NCBI GenBank assembly: GCA_016927175.1
Contig: JAFGNC010000381.1
Location: 1-6,638, forward strand
Direction: 5' to 3'
DNA from: Gammaproteobacteria bacterium
Lineage (GTDB): Bacteria; Pseudomonadota; Gammaproteobacteria; Steroidobacterales; Rariloculaceae
DNA: 6,638 nucleotides
Positions 1-6,411 of the stretch are shown here, in pieces. The notes below the pieces were generated by a model. It was not told the DNA's origin, ran no database searches, and worked only from the letters and a program-made list of their open reading frames with translations. How positions within the stretch are numbered: the first letter of the stretch is position 1; the number at the start of each line of letters is the position of its first letter. The position numbers and the translations under genes were made by a program.

Positions 1-2294
1 GCGGCTTCAACGTGCTGCTGCGACAGCGGCAACCGCACGACGAACTCGCTGCCGCGGCCGAGCCCGTCGCTGTGCGCGGCGACGCTGCCGCCGTGCAGCT
101 CCGCGAGCCGCTTGACGAGGGACAGGCCGAGACCCAGCCCCTCGTCGCCGCGGGCGTCGTCGACGCGCATCGAGCGGTCGAACAGTTTCGGCAGCGCCTC
201 GGGCGCGATGCCGATGCCGTTGTCACGCACGCGGATCGTCGCCTCGCCGGCGTCGCGCTCGAGGTCGAGCTCGATCCGCCCGCCCGACGGCGTGAACTTG
301 GCCGCGTTGTTCAGCAGGTTCGTGACGATCTGCGACAGGCGCACGGCGTCGCCGTCGACGTCGAGCGGCCCCTCCGGAAGCCGCGTCACGACTTTGTGCC
401 CGCGGGACGCGAGCAGCGGTCCGCTCGTCTCGAGCGAATGCCGGATCACTCCGCGCAGGTCGAGCCGCTCGGTCTTCAGCACGATCTTGCCGGTCGTGAT
501 GCGGGAGGTGTCGAGCAGATCGTCGACGAGCCGCGTCAGGTGGTGCAGCTGCCTTTCCGCCGTGCGCCTCAGGTCGCGGAGCCGGTCGTCCTCCGGCAGC
601 AGCCGCCCCATCAGCTCGAGGGCGGTGCGCATCGGGGCGAGCGGATTGCGCAGCTCGTGCGCCAGCATCGCCAGGAACTCGTCCTTCTGCCGATCGGCGT
701 TCTCGAGCGCCTGCTCCGCGAGCTTGCGCTCCGTGATGTCGATGATCGAGCCGATGTAGCCTTTGAACCTGCGGCCGGGACCGAACCTCGGCGTGGCGGC
801 ATTGATGACCCAGCGGTACTCGCCGTCGTGGCGGCGCACGCGAAGCTCCACGCGAAACGGCTCGCGGCGCTCCTGCGCGGCGCGAAAAGCCTGCCTGTAA
901 CCGGCGCGATCGTCCGGATGCAGCGCGTCGCACCAGCCCTGGCCGAGCGCTTCGGAGGTGCTCTGGCCGGTGAACTCGTACCAGCTGCGGGACAGGAACG
1001 TGCATGCGCAGTCCGGCGACGTGACCCACACCATGAACGGCGCGTTGTCGGCCATCTGCCGAAAGCGCGCCTCGCTCTCCCGCAGCTGCGCCTCCGCGGC
1101 GCGCCGCTCCGTCGTCTCCTGCACGACGGCAGCGAGACCGACGACGTCCCCGCGCACGCGCAGCGGGAAGAAGTCCTCCTTCCACGAGCGCTTCTCGCCC
1201 GGCTTCGCCGGCGTCTCCCCGCGCACTTCCACGTTGAGCGACGGTTCGCCCGTCTCGAGAACCTGCCGCAGAAGCCGCTCGAGCTCGTCGAGGTCTTCAA
1301 GGCCCGGCAGCAGCTCCGGCAGGCGCTTGCCGATGTGGGCGTCGACGGGCAGGCCGTTCATCTCGGCGAGGCCCGCATTGATCCGCTGCAGCCGCAGATC
1401 CCGGTCCCAGACAGCCATCCCTATCGGCGCCGACGCGAAGATCGCGTCGAGCAGCGCGCTCGCCTCCCGCTCCTTGTCGTGCAGGCGCCGCGCTTCGAGC
1501 TCTGCGTTCTTTCGCTCGGTGATGTCAGTGATGACGCCGATCCAGCAGCGGATCTCGCCGTCGTCGTGCAGCAGCGGCAGCGCCCGGGCCCGAACCCAGC
1601 GCCACTCGCCGCTCGCATGGCGCAGCCGCACTTCGGCGTCGATCGGCGTCGCGTTCGCGAGCGCGGCGGCCCAGTTCGAAAGCGCGCGCTCGCGGTCGTC
1701 CGGGTGCAGAGCGTCCGCCCAGCCCAGCGGCTCGGAGCGGTCGACTTCGCGGCCCGTGAATTTGCGCCAGGAATCTGCGCCCTCGGCGATCCGGCCGCTG
1801 GCGTCGGCGGTCCACAGGATCTGCCCGGACTCGGCGAGCAGCGTCTTGAAGCGGTGATCCTCGGCGGCCTTTCTTTCGGTGATGTCCACCATGATGCCGA
1901 GCGCGCGCGTCGCCCGGCGCTCGCCGCCGACGTCGTCGAACAGCGTTCGGCCCTTGACGAGGACCCACCGGACTTGCCCGTCGCCGCGCACGATGCGGTG
2001 CTCGGTCTCGACGCGGCCGTCGCCGGCCGGATCGTGCGCGCGGCGGATCGCCGCCTCCACGCGCTGGCGATCCTCGGCGTGAACGTGAGAAGGCACGTCG
2101 AGCTCGGCACCTGTCACGCCGTCGCGCGGTCGCGCGAGGATGTCGAACAGCTCCGGCGACCACCACGTCCGGTTCGCCACCAGGTCGATATCGAATACCC
2201 CGAAAGGCGCGACTGCAGCGGCATCTCGCAACGCGCGGTCGCCATGCTCGTCGATGCTGTCAGCGGACGCGCTGGACGTGGTCTCGCTGGACAT
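1..2294 (-). CDS. Multi-PAS sensor histidine kinase (C-terminus beyond the left edge)
   Basis: This gene encodes a signal-sensing autokinase that should phosphorylate a response regulator, or an attached receiver domain, in a His-Asp relay. The frame is open for 764 codons from the ATG at 2294 and has no stop before the window ends. Four PAS/PAC units are visible at about residues 25-145, 146-263, 278-400 and 405-525. Units 1, 2 and 4 have the PAS_3-like H-x-(D/E)-D-R signature (VHAEDR, LHPDDR, LHPDDR) and end in DITERK. Unit 3 lacks that signature. The HisKA H-box is AHELRNPLAPM with His546 as phosphoacceptor. The HATPase_c domain has an N-box NLLNNAAKF (659-667), a G1 box DNGIGIAP (691-698) and a G2 box GLGLGL (719-724). 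There is no signal peptide or membrane segment, so it is probably cytosolic. The start is supported by AAGGCGG five bases upstream. Kinases with this H-box type often carry a C-terminal receiver, which could lie outside the window (inference). The input signal is unknown. Confidence 0.95.
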   Translation of the reverse strand, partial: MSSETTSSASADSIDEHGDRALRDAAAVAPFGVFDIDLVANRTWWSPELFDILARPRDGVTGAELDVPSHVHAEDRQRVEAAIRRAHDPAGDGRVETEHRIVRGDGQVRWVLVKGRTLFDDVGGERRATRALGIMVDITERKAAEDHRFKTLLAESGQILWTADASGRIAEGADSWRKFTGREVDRSEPLGWADALHPDDRERALSNWAAALANATPIDAEVRLRHASGEWRWVRARALPLLHDDGEIRCWIGVITDITERKNAELEARRLHDKEREASALLDAIFASAPIGMAVWDRDLRLQRINAGLAEMNGLPVDAHIGKRLPELLPGLEDLDELERLLRQVLETGEPSLNVEVRGETPAKPGEKRSWKEDFFPLRVRGDVVGLAAVVQETTERRAAEAQLRESEARFRQMADNAPFMVWVTSPDCACTFLSRSWYEFTGQSTSEALGQGWCDALHPDDRAGYRQAFRAAQERREPFRVELRVRRHDGEYRWVINAATPRFGPGRRFKGYIGSIIDITERKLAEQALENADRQKDEFLAMLAHELRNPLAPMRTALELMGRLLPEDDRLRDLRRTAERQLHHLTRLVDDLLDTSRITTGKIVLKTERLDLRGVIRHSLETSGPLLASRGHKVVTRLPEGPLDVDGDAVRLSQIVTNLLNNAAKFTPSGGRIELDLERDAGEATIRVRDNGIGIAPEALPKLFDRSMRVDDARGDEGLGLGLSLVKRLAELHGGSVAAHSDGLGRGSEFVVRLPLSQQHVEA

Positions 2295-2299
2295 TCGTT

Positions 2300-2306
2300 C
2301 CGCCTT
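2300..2306 (-). promoter_or_regulatory. Ribosome binding site of the PAS histidine kinase
   Basis: On the minus strand AAGGCGG lies five bases before the ATG at 2294. It is an imperfect but usable Shine-Dalgarno match and supports this start over internal alternatives. The first PAS fold begins only about 25 residues later. Confidence 0.55.
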
Positions 2307-2320
2307 GTCCTGGTGGATCG

Positions 2321-2351
2321 AGTATAGCCCCGGGCACGCCTCAGCGAGCAA
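2321..2351 (-). promoter_or_regulatory. Putative sigma-70 promoter for the PAS histidine kinase
   Basis: On the minus strand a near-consensus -10 box TATACT occupies 2326-2321. The best -35 candidate is TTGCTC at 2351-2346, with a 19-bp spacer that is longer than optimal, so the -35 is weak. Transcription would start near 2314 and leave a leader of about 20 nt before the ATG at 2294, with the AAGGCGG ribosome binding site inside it. The -10 stands out as an AT-rich hexamer in a very GC-rich stretch. The promoter is inferred from sequence only. Confidence 0.5.
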
Positions 2352-2357
2352 CGGCTC

Positions 2358-2371
2358 TGCGGGAATCCGCA
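2358..2371. promoter_or_regulatory. Small inverted repeat in the divergent control region (possible operator)
   Basis: TGCGG and CCGCA form a perfect 5-bp inverted repeat around a GAAT centre. It sits just upstream of the putative kinase -35 and between the two divergent genes, where a shared regulator could bind. A 5-bp arm in GC-rich DNA can arise by chance, so this is a weak call. Confidence 0.15.
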
Positions 2372-2447
2372 ACGTCGCCCCCGGCGCCGCCCGGACGCCG
2401 GCTTGCGCGGCGACGGCGGCCGAATTACTGTCGGGAAGATTTCGAGC

Positions 2448-2453
2448 GGAGGA
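2448..2453 (+). promoter_or_regulatory. Ribosome binding site for the heme/propeller protein
   Basis: GGAGGA lies five bases before the ATG at 2459 and is the strongest Shine-Dalgarno match near this gene. The in-frame ATG at 2519 sits directly before the signal-peptide-like stretch but has no comparable motif upstream. The ribosome binding site therefore favours the upstream start. Confidence 0.75.
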
Positions 2454-2458
2454 CGATC

Positions 2459-4633
2459 ATGACCACGAGCGGCGCGCGCCGGTTCCCATCTGATCCCGAT
2501 ACAGCTTCGTCCGACGCGATGCGTCCCCGGGCGCTGCGTAAAGTCGCAGTCGCCGTGGCAGCCGTGTCGGCGGCGTATCTCTTCGCGCCCGAGGGGCAGG
2601 CTCAGGCGCCCGGCATCGAGCTCGACGCGGACGACATCGGCGGCGTGGTGACCGGCGGAAACGGCGCCGAAGCCGGGGTCTGGGTCATCGCCGAGACGGA
2701 CGATCTCGATACTCGTTTCGCGCGCATCGTCGTGACGGACGATGCCGGCCGGTACGTCGTGCCGGATCTGCCCGACGCCGACTTCTCCGTCTGGGTCCGC
2801 GGCTACGGGCTGGTCGACTCCGATCGGGTGCCGGCGCGGCCGGGCGATCGCGTGGACCTGACGGTCAGCGCGGCCGAGGATCCGGCCGTCGCGGCGCAAA
2901 CCTATCCGGCGGCCTATTGGTATTCGTTGATGAAACTGCCCGCCGAAAGCGAGGTCGCCCACCTGCCCGGCGGACTGAACCAGTACGTCGCGTCGATGAA
3001 GAACCTCGCCTGCGTCGGCTGTCACCAGCTCGGGCAACGGTCGACCCGGACGATTCCCGATGCGCTCGGCACGTTCGACAGCTCCGTCGACGCGTGGACG
3101 CGGCGGCTGCAGTCCGGCCAGGCCGGCGGCCAGATGATCGGCATCGCGGCGGGTCAGCTCGGCGGCGTGCCGATCCGTTATCTCGCGGACTGGACGGATC
3201 GCATCGCCGCCGGCGCGCTGCCGCGGATGCAGCCGGAACGGCCGAGCGGCGTCGAGCGCAACGTCGTCGCGACCGTGCGCGACTGGGCGAACGAGAAGGT
3301 CTACATGCACGATCTGTCGTCCACCGACCGGCGCGACCCGACCGTCAATGCTCACGGCAGGATCTACGGCGCGCCGGAGCTCAGCACGGACGAGTTCCCG
3401 ATCCTCGATCCGGTCGCGAACACGGCGACGAGCTTCCATGCGCCGGTCCGCGACGAGGACACGCCGACGACGGCCGAGACGCCGCCGGTGCAGCCTTCGC
3501 CGTACTGGGGCGACGAGATCATCTGGGACAGCCAGGCGAACGCGCACAACCCGATGTTCGATCACACCGGCCGCGTCTGGTACACGGCGAGGATCCGCGG
3601 CCCGCAAAACCCGGCATTCTGCCGCGAGGGCTCCGACCATCCGTCGGCGAAGCTGTTTCCGACCGAAAGAAGCGGCCGGCACCTCGCCGTCTACGATCCC
3701 GAAACCGAGGACTACACGTTCATCGATACGTGCTTCTCCACGCACCACCTCCAGTTCGCCTACGACGAGGACCACACGCTGTGGACCAGCGGCGGCGGCG
3801 AAGTCGTCGGCTGGCTGAACACGCGGGTGTTCGACGAGACGGGCGACGCGGCGCAGGCGCAGGGCTGGACGGCAATCGTGCTCGACACGAACGGCAACGG
3901 CCGCCGCGACGAGTACGCCGAGCCGGACGAGCCGCTCGACCCGGCCAGGGACAAGCGCATCAGGAACGGCTTCTATGCCGTGATGCCGAACCCGGCCGAC
4001 GGCTCGATCTGGGGCTCCAGCATCGGCTACCCCGGCGCCATCGTGCGCATCGATCCCGGCTCGAATCCGCCGGAGACCGCGCTGGCCGAGATCTATACGC
4101 CGCCGCTGCCGGGGTACGGCGTGCGCGGCGCCGACATCGACAGCAACGGCGTCGTCTGGGTGTCGCTCGGCAGCGGCCACCTCGGCGAGTTCGACCGCAG
4201 CAAGTGCGAAGGGCCGCTGAACGGGCCCGAAGCCACCGGCGGTCACTGTCCCGAAGGCTGGACCCTGCACCGTTATCCGGGACCGGGGTTCGACGAGCGG
4301 CCGGAGGAAAGCGTCGAGTCGAGCTACTACAGCTGGGTCGACCAGCACGATACGCTCGGTCTCGGGGAGGACGTGCCGATGTCCACCGCGAACCTGTTCG
4401 ACGGCGTGCACGCGCTGGTCGACGGAGAGTTCGTGACGCTGCGCATCCCCTACCCGCTCGGGTTCTACTCGAAGGGATTCGACGGACGCATCGACGATCC
4501 CGACGCCGGCTGGAAGGGACGCGGGCTATGGGTGCCGAGCGGGGATCGGACGCCGTGGCTGATGGAAGGCGGCAAGGGGAATCGGCCGCTGGTCGTGCAT
4601 TTTCAGGTGCGGCCGGACCCGCTGGCGAAATAG
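2459..4633 (+). CDS. Exported c-heme protein: CarboxypepD_reg-like domain plus Vgb-like beta-propeller
   Basis: This is a 724-residue exported protein of unknown specific function. Residues 21-50 look like a Sec signal: a basic stretch (RPRALRK), a hydrophobic core and a likely cut after AQA at residue 50. The N-region is unusually long if Met1 is the start. Residues about 58-140 resemble a carboxypeptidase-regulatory/CnaB beta-sandwich (IGGVV, then DDAGRYVVPDLP). CVGCH at 185-189 is a c-type heme attachment motif, with His189 as the expected proximal ligand. Met225 is one possible distal ligand. From about residue 270 to the end, repeated G-x-(V/I)-W blades (GRVWYTARI, HTLWTSGG, GSIWGSSIG, GVVWVSLGSG) suggest a propeller like that of streptogramin (virginiamycin B) lyase Vgb. 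DTNGNGRRD at 476-484 resembles a calcium-binding loop. Cys388, 425, 583 and 597 could form disulfides. Heme attachment and disulfides both fit a periplasmic location. Lyase activity should not be assumed. It is divergent from the kinase and convergent with the peptide-binding lipoprotein. Confidence 0.92.
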   Translation: MTTSGARRFPSDPDTASSDAMRPRALRKVAVAVAAVSAAYLFAPEGQAQAPGIELDADDIGGVVTGGNGAEAGVWVIAETDDLDTRFARIVVTDDAGRYVVPDLPDADFSVWVRGYGLVDSDRVPARPGDRVDLTVSAAEDPAVAAQTYPAAYWYSLMKLPAESEVAHLPGGLNQYVASMKNLACVGCHQLGQRSTRTIPDALGTFDSSVDAWTRRLQSGQAGGQMIGIAAGQLGGVPIRYLADWTDRIAAGALPRMQPERPSGVERNVVATVRDWANEKVYMHDLSSTDRRDPTVNAHGRIYGAPELSTDEFPILDPVANTATSFHAPVRDEDTPTTAETPPVQPSPYWGDEIIWDSQANAHNPMFDHTGRVWYTARIRGPQNPAFCREGSDHPSAKLFPTERSGRHLAVYDPETEDYTFIDTCFSTHHLQFAYDEDHTLWTSGGGEVVGWLNTRVFDETGDAAQAQGWTAIVLDTNGNGRRDEYAEPDEPLDPARDKRIRNGFYAVMPNPADGSIWGSSIGYPGAIVRIDPGSNPPETALAEIYTPPLPGYGVRGADIDSNGVVWVSLGSGHLGEFDRSKCEGPLNGPEATGGHCPEGWTLHRYPGPGFDERPEESVESSYYSWVDQHDTLGLGEDVPMSTANLFDGVHALVDGEFVTLRIPYPLGFYSKGFDGRIDDPDAGWKGRGLWVPSGDRTPWLMEGGKGNRPLVVHFQVRPDPLAK

Positions 4634-4694
4634 GTCAGTCGCCCACTCCGCATCGGACGCGCTGGCGAAGCAGGTCAGTCCGCCCACGTCACAT
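4614..4694. repeat. Imperfect 40/41-bp tandem duplication spanning two convergent stop codons
   Basis: Copy A is 4614-4653 and copy B is 4654-4694. They match at 34 of 40 aligned bases, with one extra base in B, and each copy is followed by CGGACG. Copy A contains the TAG (4631-4633) of the plus-strand heme/propeller gene; the matching triplet in copy B is CAG. Copy B contains the TGA (4677-4675, minus) of the peptide-binding lipoprotein gene. Copy A keeps a shifted relic of that gene's end, reading SDAEWATD against the real SDVTWAD. Each gene therefore uses the outer half of the repeat. Confidence 0.9.
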
Positions 4695-6321
4695 CGGACG
4701 TCGGCAGCGGCCGCAGCGCGGCGCGCTCCCCGATGTCCACCCAGGGCTTGACCAGCACGCGGTCGACGTAGAAGTAGACCGGCGCGATCGCGTGCGCGTC
4801 GAGCAGGCGGCGCTCGGCCTGCTGCAGCAGCTCGAAGCGGCGCCGCGAGTCGAGCTCCGCATGCGAGCGTTCGAGCAGTTCGTCGTAGACGGGATCGGCG
4901 AAGCCGACGAAGTTGTTCGGCGAATCGCTCTTGAATATCTCCAGGAACGCGTACGGGTCGTCGAAGTCCGCGCGCCAGGACAGGCGCGCGACGTCCCAGG
5001 CCGACGGATCGCGCAGCGTCTGCAGGAACACGCCGAACTCCTGGTTCGTCAGCTCGGTCTCGACACCGAGGGCCTGGCGCCACATCGACGTCACGGCGAC
5101 CGCGATGCGGCGGATCGCGTCGCTCGTGTTGTACAGCACGCGCAGCTTCGGCAGCGGCTCGGCGGCGTCCTCGAGCAGCGCGCGCGCGGCCGCGTCGCGC
5201 GCCGGCTGATCGAGGCTCGCGAACTCGAGCCGCGCCGGCTCGTAGCTGCCGAACATCGGCGGCACGAAGGAATACGCGGGCGGCTGATCCTGCTCCGTGA
5301 CCTCGCTGACGATGACTTCGCGCATGATCGTCGCCGACAGCGCCTCGCGCAGCTTCGGCGCGTCCGCGAGCGGCCCTTCGCGCAGGTTGAAGGCGAAGTA
5401 CAGCGTGTCCTTGTACGGCCGGCGATGCAGCTCGTCCGGAAACTGCTCCCGCGCGATGCCCATGCCGGAAGCCGGCACGACGTCGGTCATGTCGATCTGC
5501 CCGACCCGGTATGCGGTGAACTGCGCGAACTGCTCCTCGAACGGCACGTAACGCACGCGCTCGACGGCGCCGGGCGGCGACGGCGGATGGTAGGGATTGC
5601 GGACCAGCTCGACATACTGCTGCTCGAGCCGCTGCGCCAGCATGAACGGCCCGTTCGACACGAGGTTGCCGGCGCGCGTGAACTCGCGGGCGAAGCGGTC
5701 GATGCTTTCGGCGTGCAAAGGTGCCGTCGCCGCGTGCGTCAGCACGGACAGCAGATACGGCGCCGGGTACGCGAGCTCGATCTCGAGCACGTGTTCCGCC
5801 GCGGCGCGCACGCCGAGCGTCTCCGGCGGCGCCTCGCCGGCGCTGATCGCAGCAGCGTTCGCGACCATGGAGAGCAGCGCTGCATGAGGCGATGCCGTCG
5901 CGGGATCGACGAGCCGGCGCAAAGACCAGACGAAGTCTTCCGCCGTCACCGGTGTACCGTCGGACCAGCGGGCATCCGGGCGCAGCCGGAACGTGTACAG
6001 GAGCCCGTCGTCGCTGACGGACCACCGTTCGGCCGCGGCGGGCGCGATGCGCCCCTGCGCGTCGAGCCGAACGAGACCCTCGTACAGGTCGAGCAGCGCC
6101 GACGCGGCTTCGACCTGCAGCGAGAACTGCGGGTCGAGCGTTGCGATGTCGCCGGTCGTGCCGCGACGCAGCACGCGCTCGGCGTCCGGCGCGGACGAGT
6201 TGCAGGCTGCAAGGCCGAGCACGGCCGAAGCGATGCCGACCGCGGTCAGCCGCCGCGCGGCCCCGCGCAGGCGCCGCCGCAGGAGCGCTTCGACCGATCG
6301 TCGCGCTGCGCTCAAGTCCAT
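4675..6321 (-). CDS. OppA-like peptide ABC transporter substrate-binding lipoprotein (SBP family 5)
   Basis: This gene encodes a 548-residue solute-binding protein expected to capture oligopeptides and deliver them to an ABC importer. Its length matches OppA (about 540). The N-terminus has a basic region (RRRLRGAARR), a hydrophobic stretch and a lipobox LAAC with Cys40, so it should be lipid-anchored. Family-5 signatures are clear. They include YEGLVRLD (80-87), SDDGLLYTFRLRPDARWSDG (103-122), then an AEDFVWSLRRLVDPATASPH block (127-146), GNLVSNGPF (218-226), RVGQIDMTD (272-280) and SWRADFDDPYAFLEIF (448-463). The start at 6321 is chosen because a GGAGG lies upstream and the lipoprotein signal follows directly. 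The frame stays open further upstream, but that part only overlaps serS in another frame. No permease or ATPase gene adjoins it, so it may be an orphan binding protein. It follows serS in the same direction and converges with the heme/propeller gene. Exact ligands (peptides, murein peptides or others) cannot be told. Confidence 0.95.
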   Translation of the reverse strand: MDLSAARRSVEALLRRRLRGAARRLTAVGIASAVLGLAACNSSAPDAERVLRRGTTGDIATLDPQFSLQVEAASALLDLYEGLVRLDAQGRIAPAAAERWSVSDDGLLYTFRLRPDARWSDGTPVTAEDFVWSLRRLVDPATASPHAALLSMVANAAAISAGEAPPETLGVRAAAEHVLEIELAYPAPYLLSVLTHAATAPLHAESIDRFAREFTRAGNLVSNGPFMLAQRLEQQYVELVRNPYHPPSPPGAVERVRYVPFEEQFAQFTAYRVGQIDMTDVVPASGMGIAREQFPDELHRRPYKDTLYFAFNLREGPLADAPKLREALSATIMREVIVSEVTEQDQPPAYSFVPPMFGSYEPARLEFASLDQPARDAAARALLEDAAEPLPKLRVLYNTSDAIRRIAVAVTSMWRQALGVETELTNQEFGVFLQTLRDPSAWDVARLSWRADFDDPYAFLEIFKSDSPNNFVGFADPVYDELLERSHAELDSRRRFELLQQAERRLLDAHAIAPVYFYVDRVLVKPWVDIGERAALRPLPTSDVTWAD

Positions 6322-6332
6322 CCGCTTGCCCC

Positions 6333-6337
6333 CCTCC
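6333..6337 (-). promoter_or_regulatory. Ribosome binding site of the peptide-binding lipoprotein
   Basis: On the minus strand GGAGG sits inside a purine tract (GGGAGGGGGG), with 11 bases between it and the ATG at 6321. The spacing is slightly long, but the G-tract gives closer alternative pairings. It decides the start in favour of 6321. Confidence 0.65.
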
Positions 6338-6365
6338 CGCGAAAGCGCCCTCGCCGCCTCGATGC

Positions 6366-6411
6366 GCCGATGCTTTGGGCCGATGCTATGGGCCGATGCT
6401 ATGGGCCGATG
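6366..6411. repeat. 13-bp tandem repeat (about 3.5 copies) at the end of serS
   Basis: The plus-strand unit is GCCGATGCTATGG. Copies lie at 6366-6378 (one mismatch, CTTTGG for CTATGG), 6379-6391 and 6392-6404, with a 7-base partial copy at 6405-6411. On the minus strand the unit includes the last serS codons ATC GGC CCA TAG, so the array looks like duplication of the gene's 3' end. The serS stop is in the copy at 6392-6404. The copy at 6379-6391 repeats the TAG in a different frame, because 13 is not a multiple of three. Confidence 0.92.

Noticed and set aside
999..1020. Cysteines in the fourth PAS domain (Cys429, Cys431) as a LOV flavin site
   Set aside because: The LOV photoactive motif GxNCRFLQ is absent. 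The surrounding residues (SPD before, TFLSRSWYEFTG after) are those of an ordinary PAS_3-type domain.
12..2327. A 771-codon open frame on the plus strand opposite the histidine kinase
   Set aside because: Its protein is Arg/Ala/Val-rich and shows no recognisable domain, and it is exactly antisense to a kinase with complete H, N, G1 and G2 boxes. Long antisense frames are expected in DNA this GC-rich.
2403..2429. Possible plus-strand promoter (TTGCGC and ATTACT) for the heme/propeller gene
   Set aside because: The spacer is only 15 bp and the -10 matches consensus at about three of six bases, so it is too weak to annotate.
2114..4411. A 765-codon open frame on the minus strand opposite the heme/propeller gene
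   Set aside because: It is antisense to a gene with a signal peptide, CxxCH motif and propeller blades. It has no domain signature of its own and also runs into the kinase gene in another frame.
4634..4674. Intrinsic bidirectional terminator between the convergent genes
   Set aside because: I found no stable hairpin followed by a T-run on either strand. The internal symmetry here is a direct repeat, not an inverted one.
6322..6398. Dedicated promoter for the peptide-binding lipoprotein
   Set aside because: No plausible -10/-35 pair is visible in the 77-bp spacer. It is occupied by the 13-bp repeat and a purine-rich ribosome binding site region.
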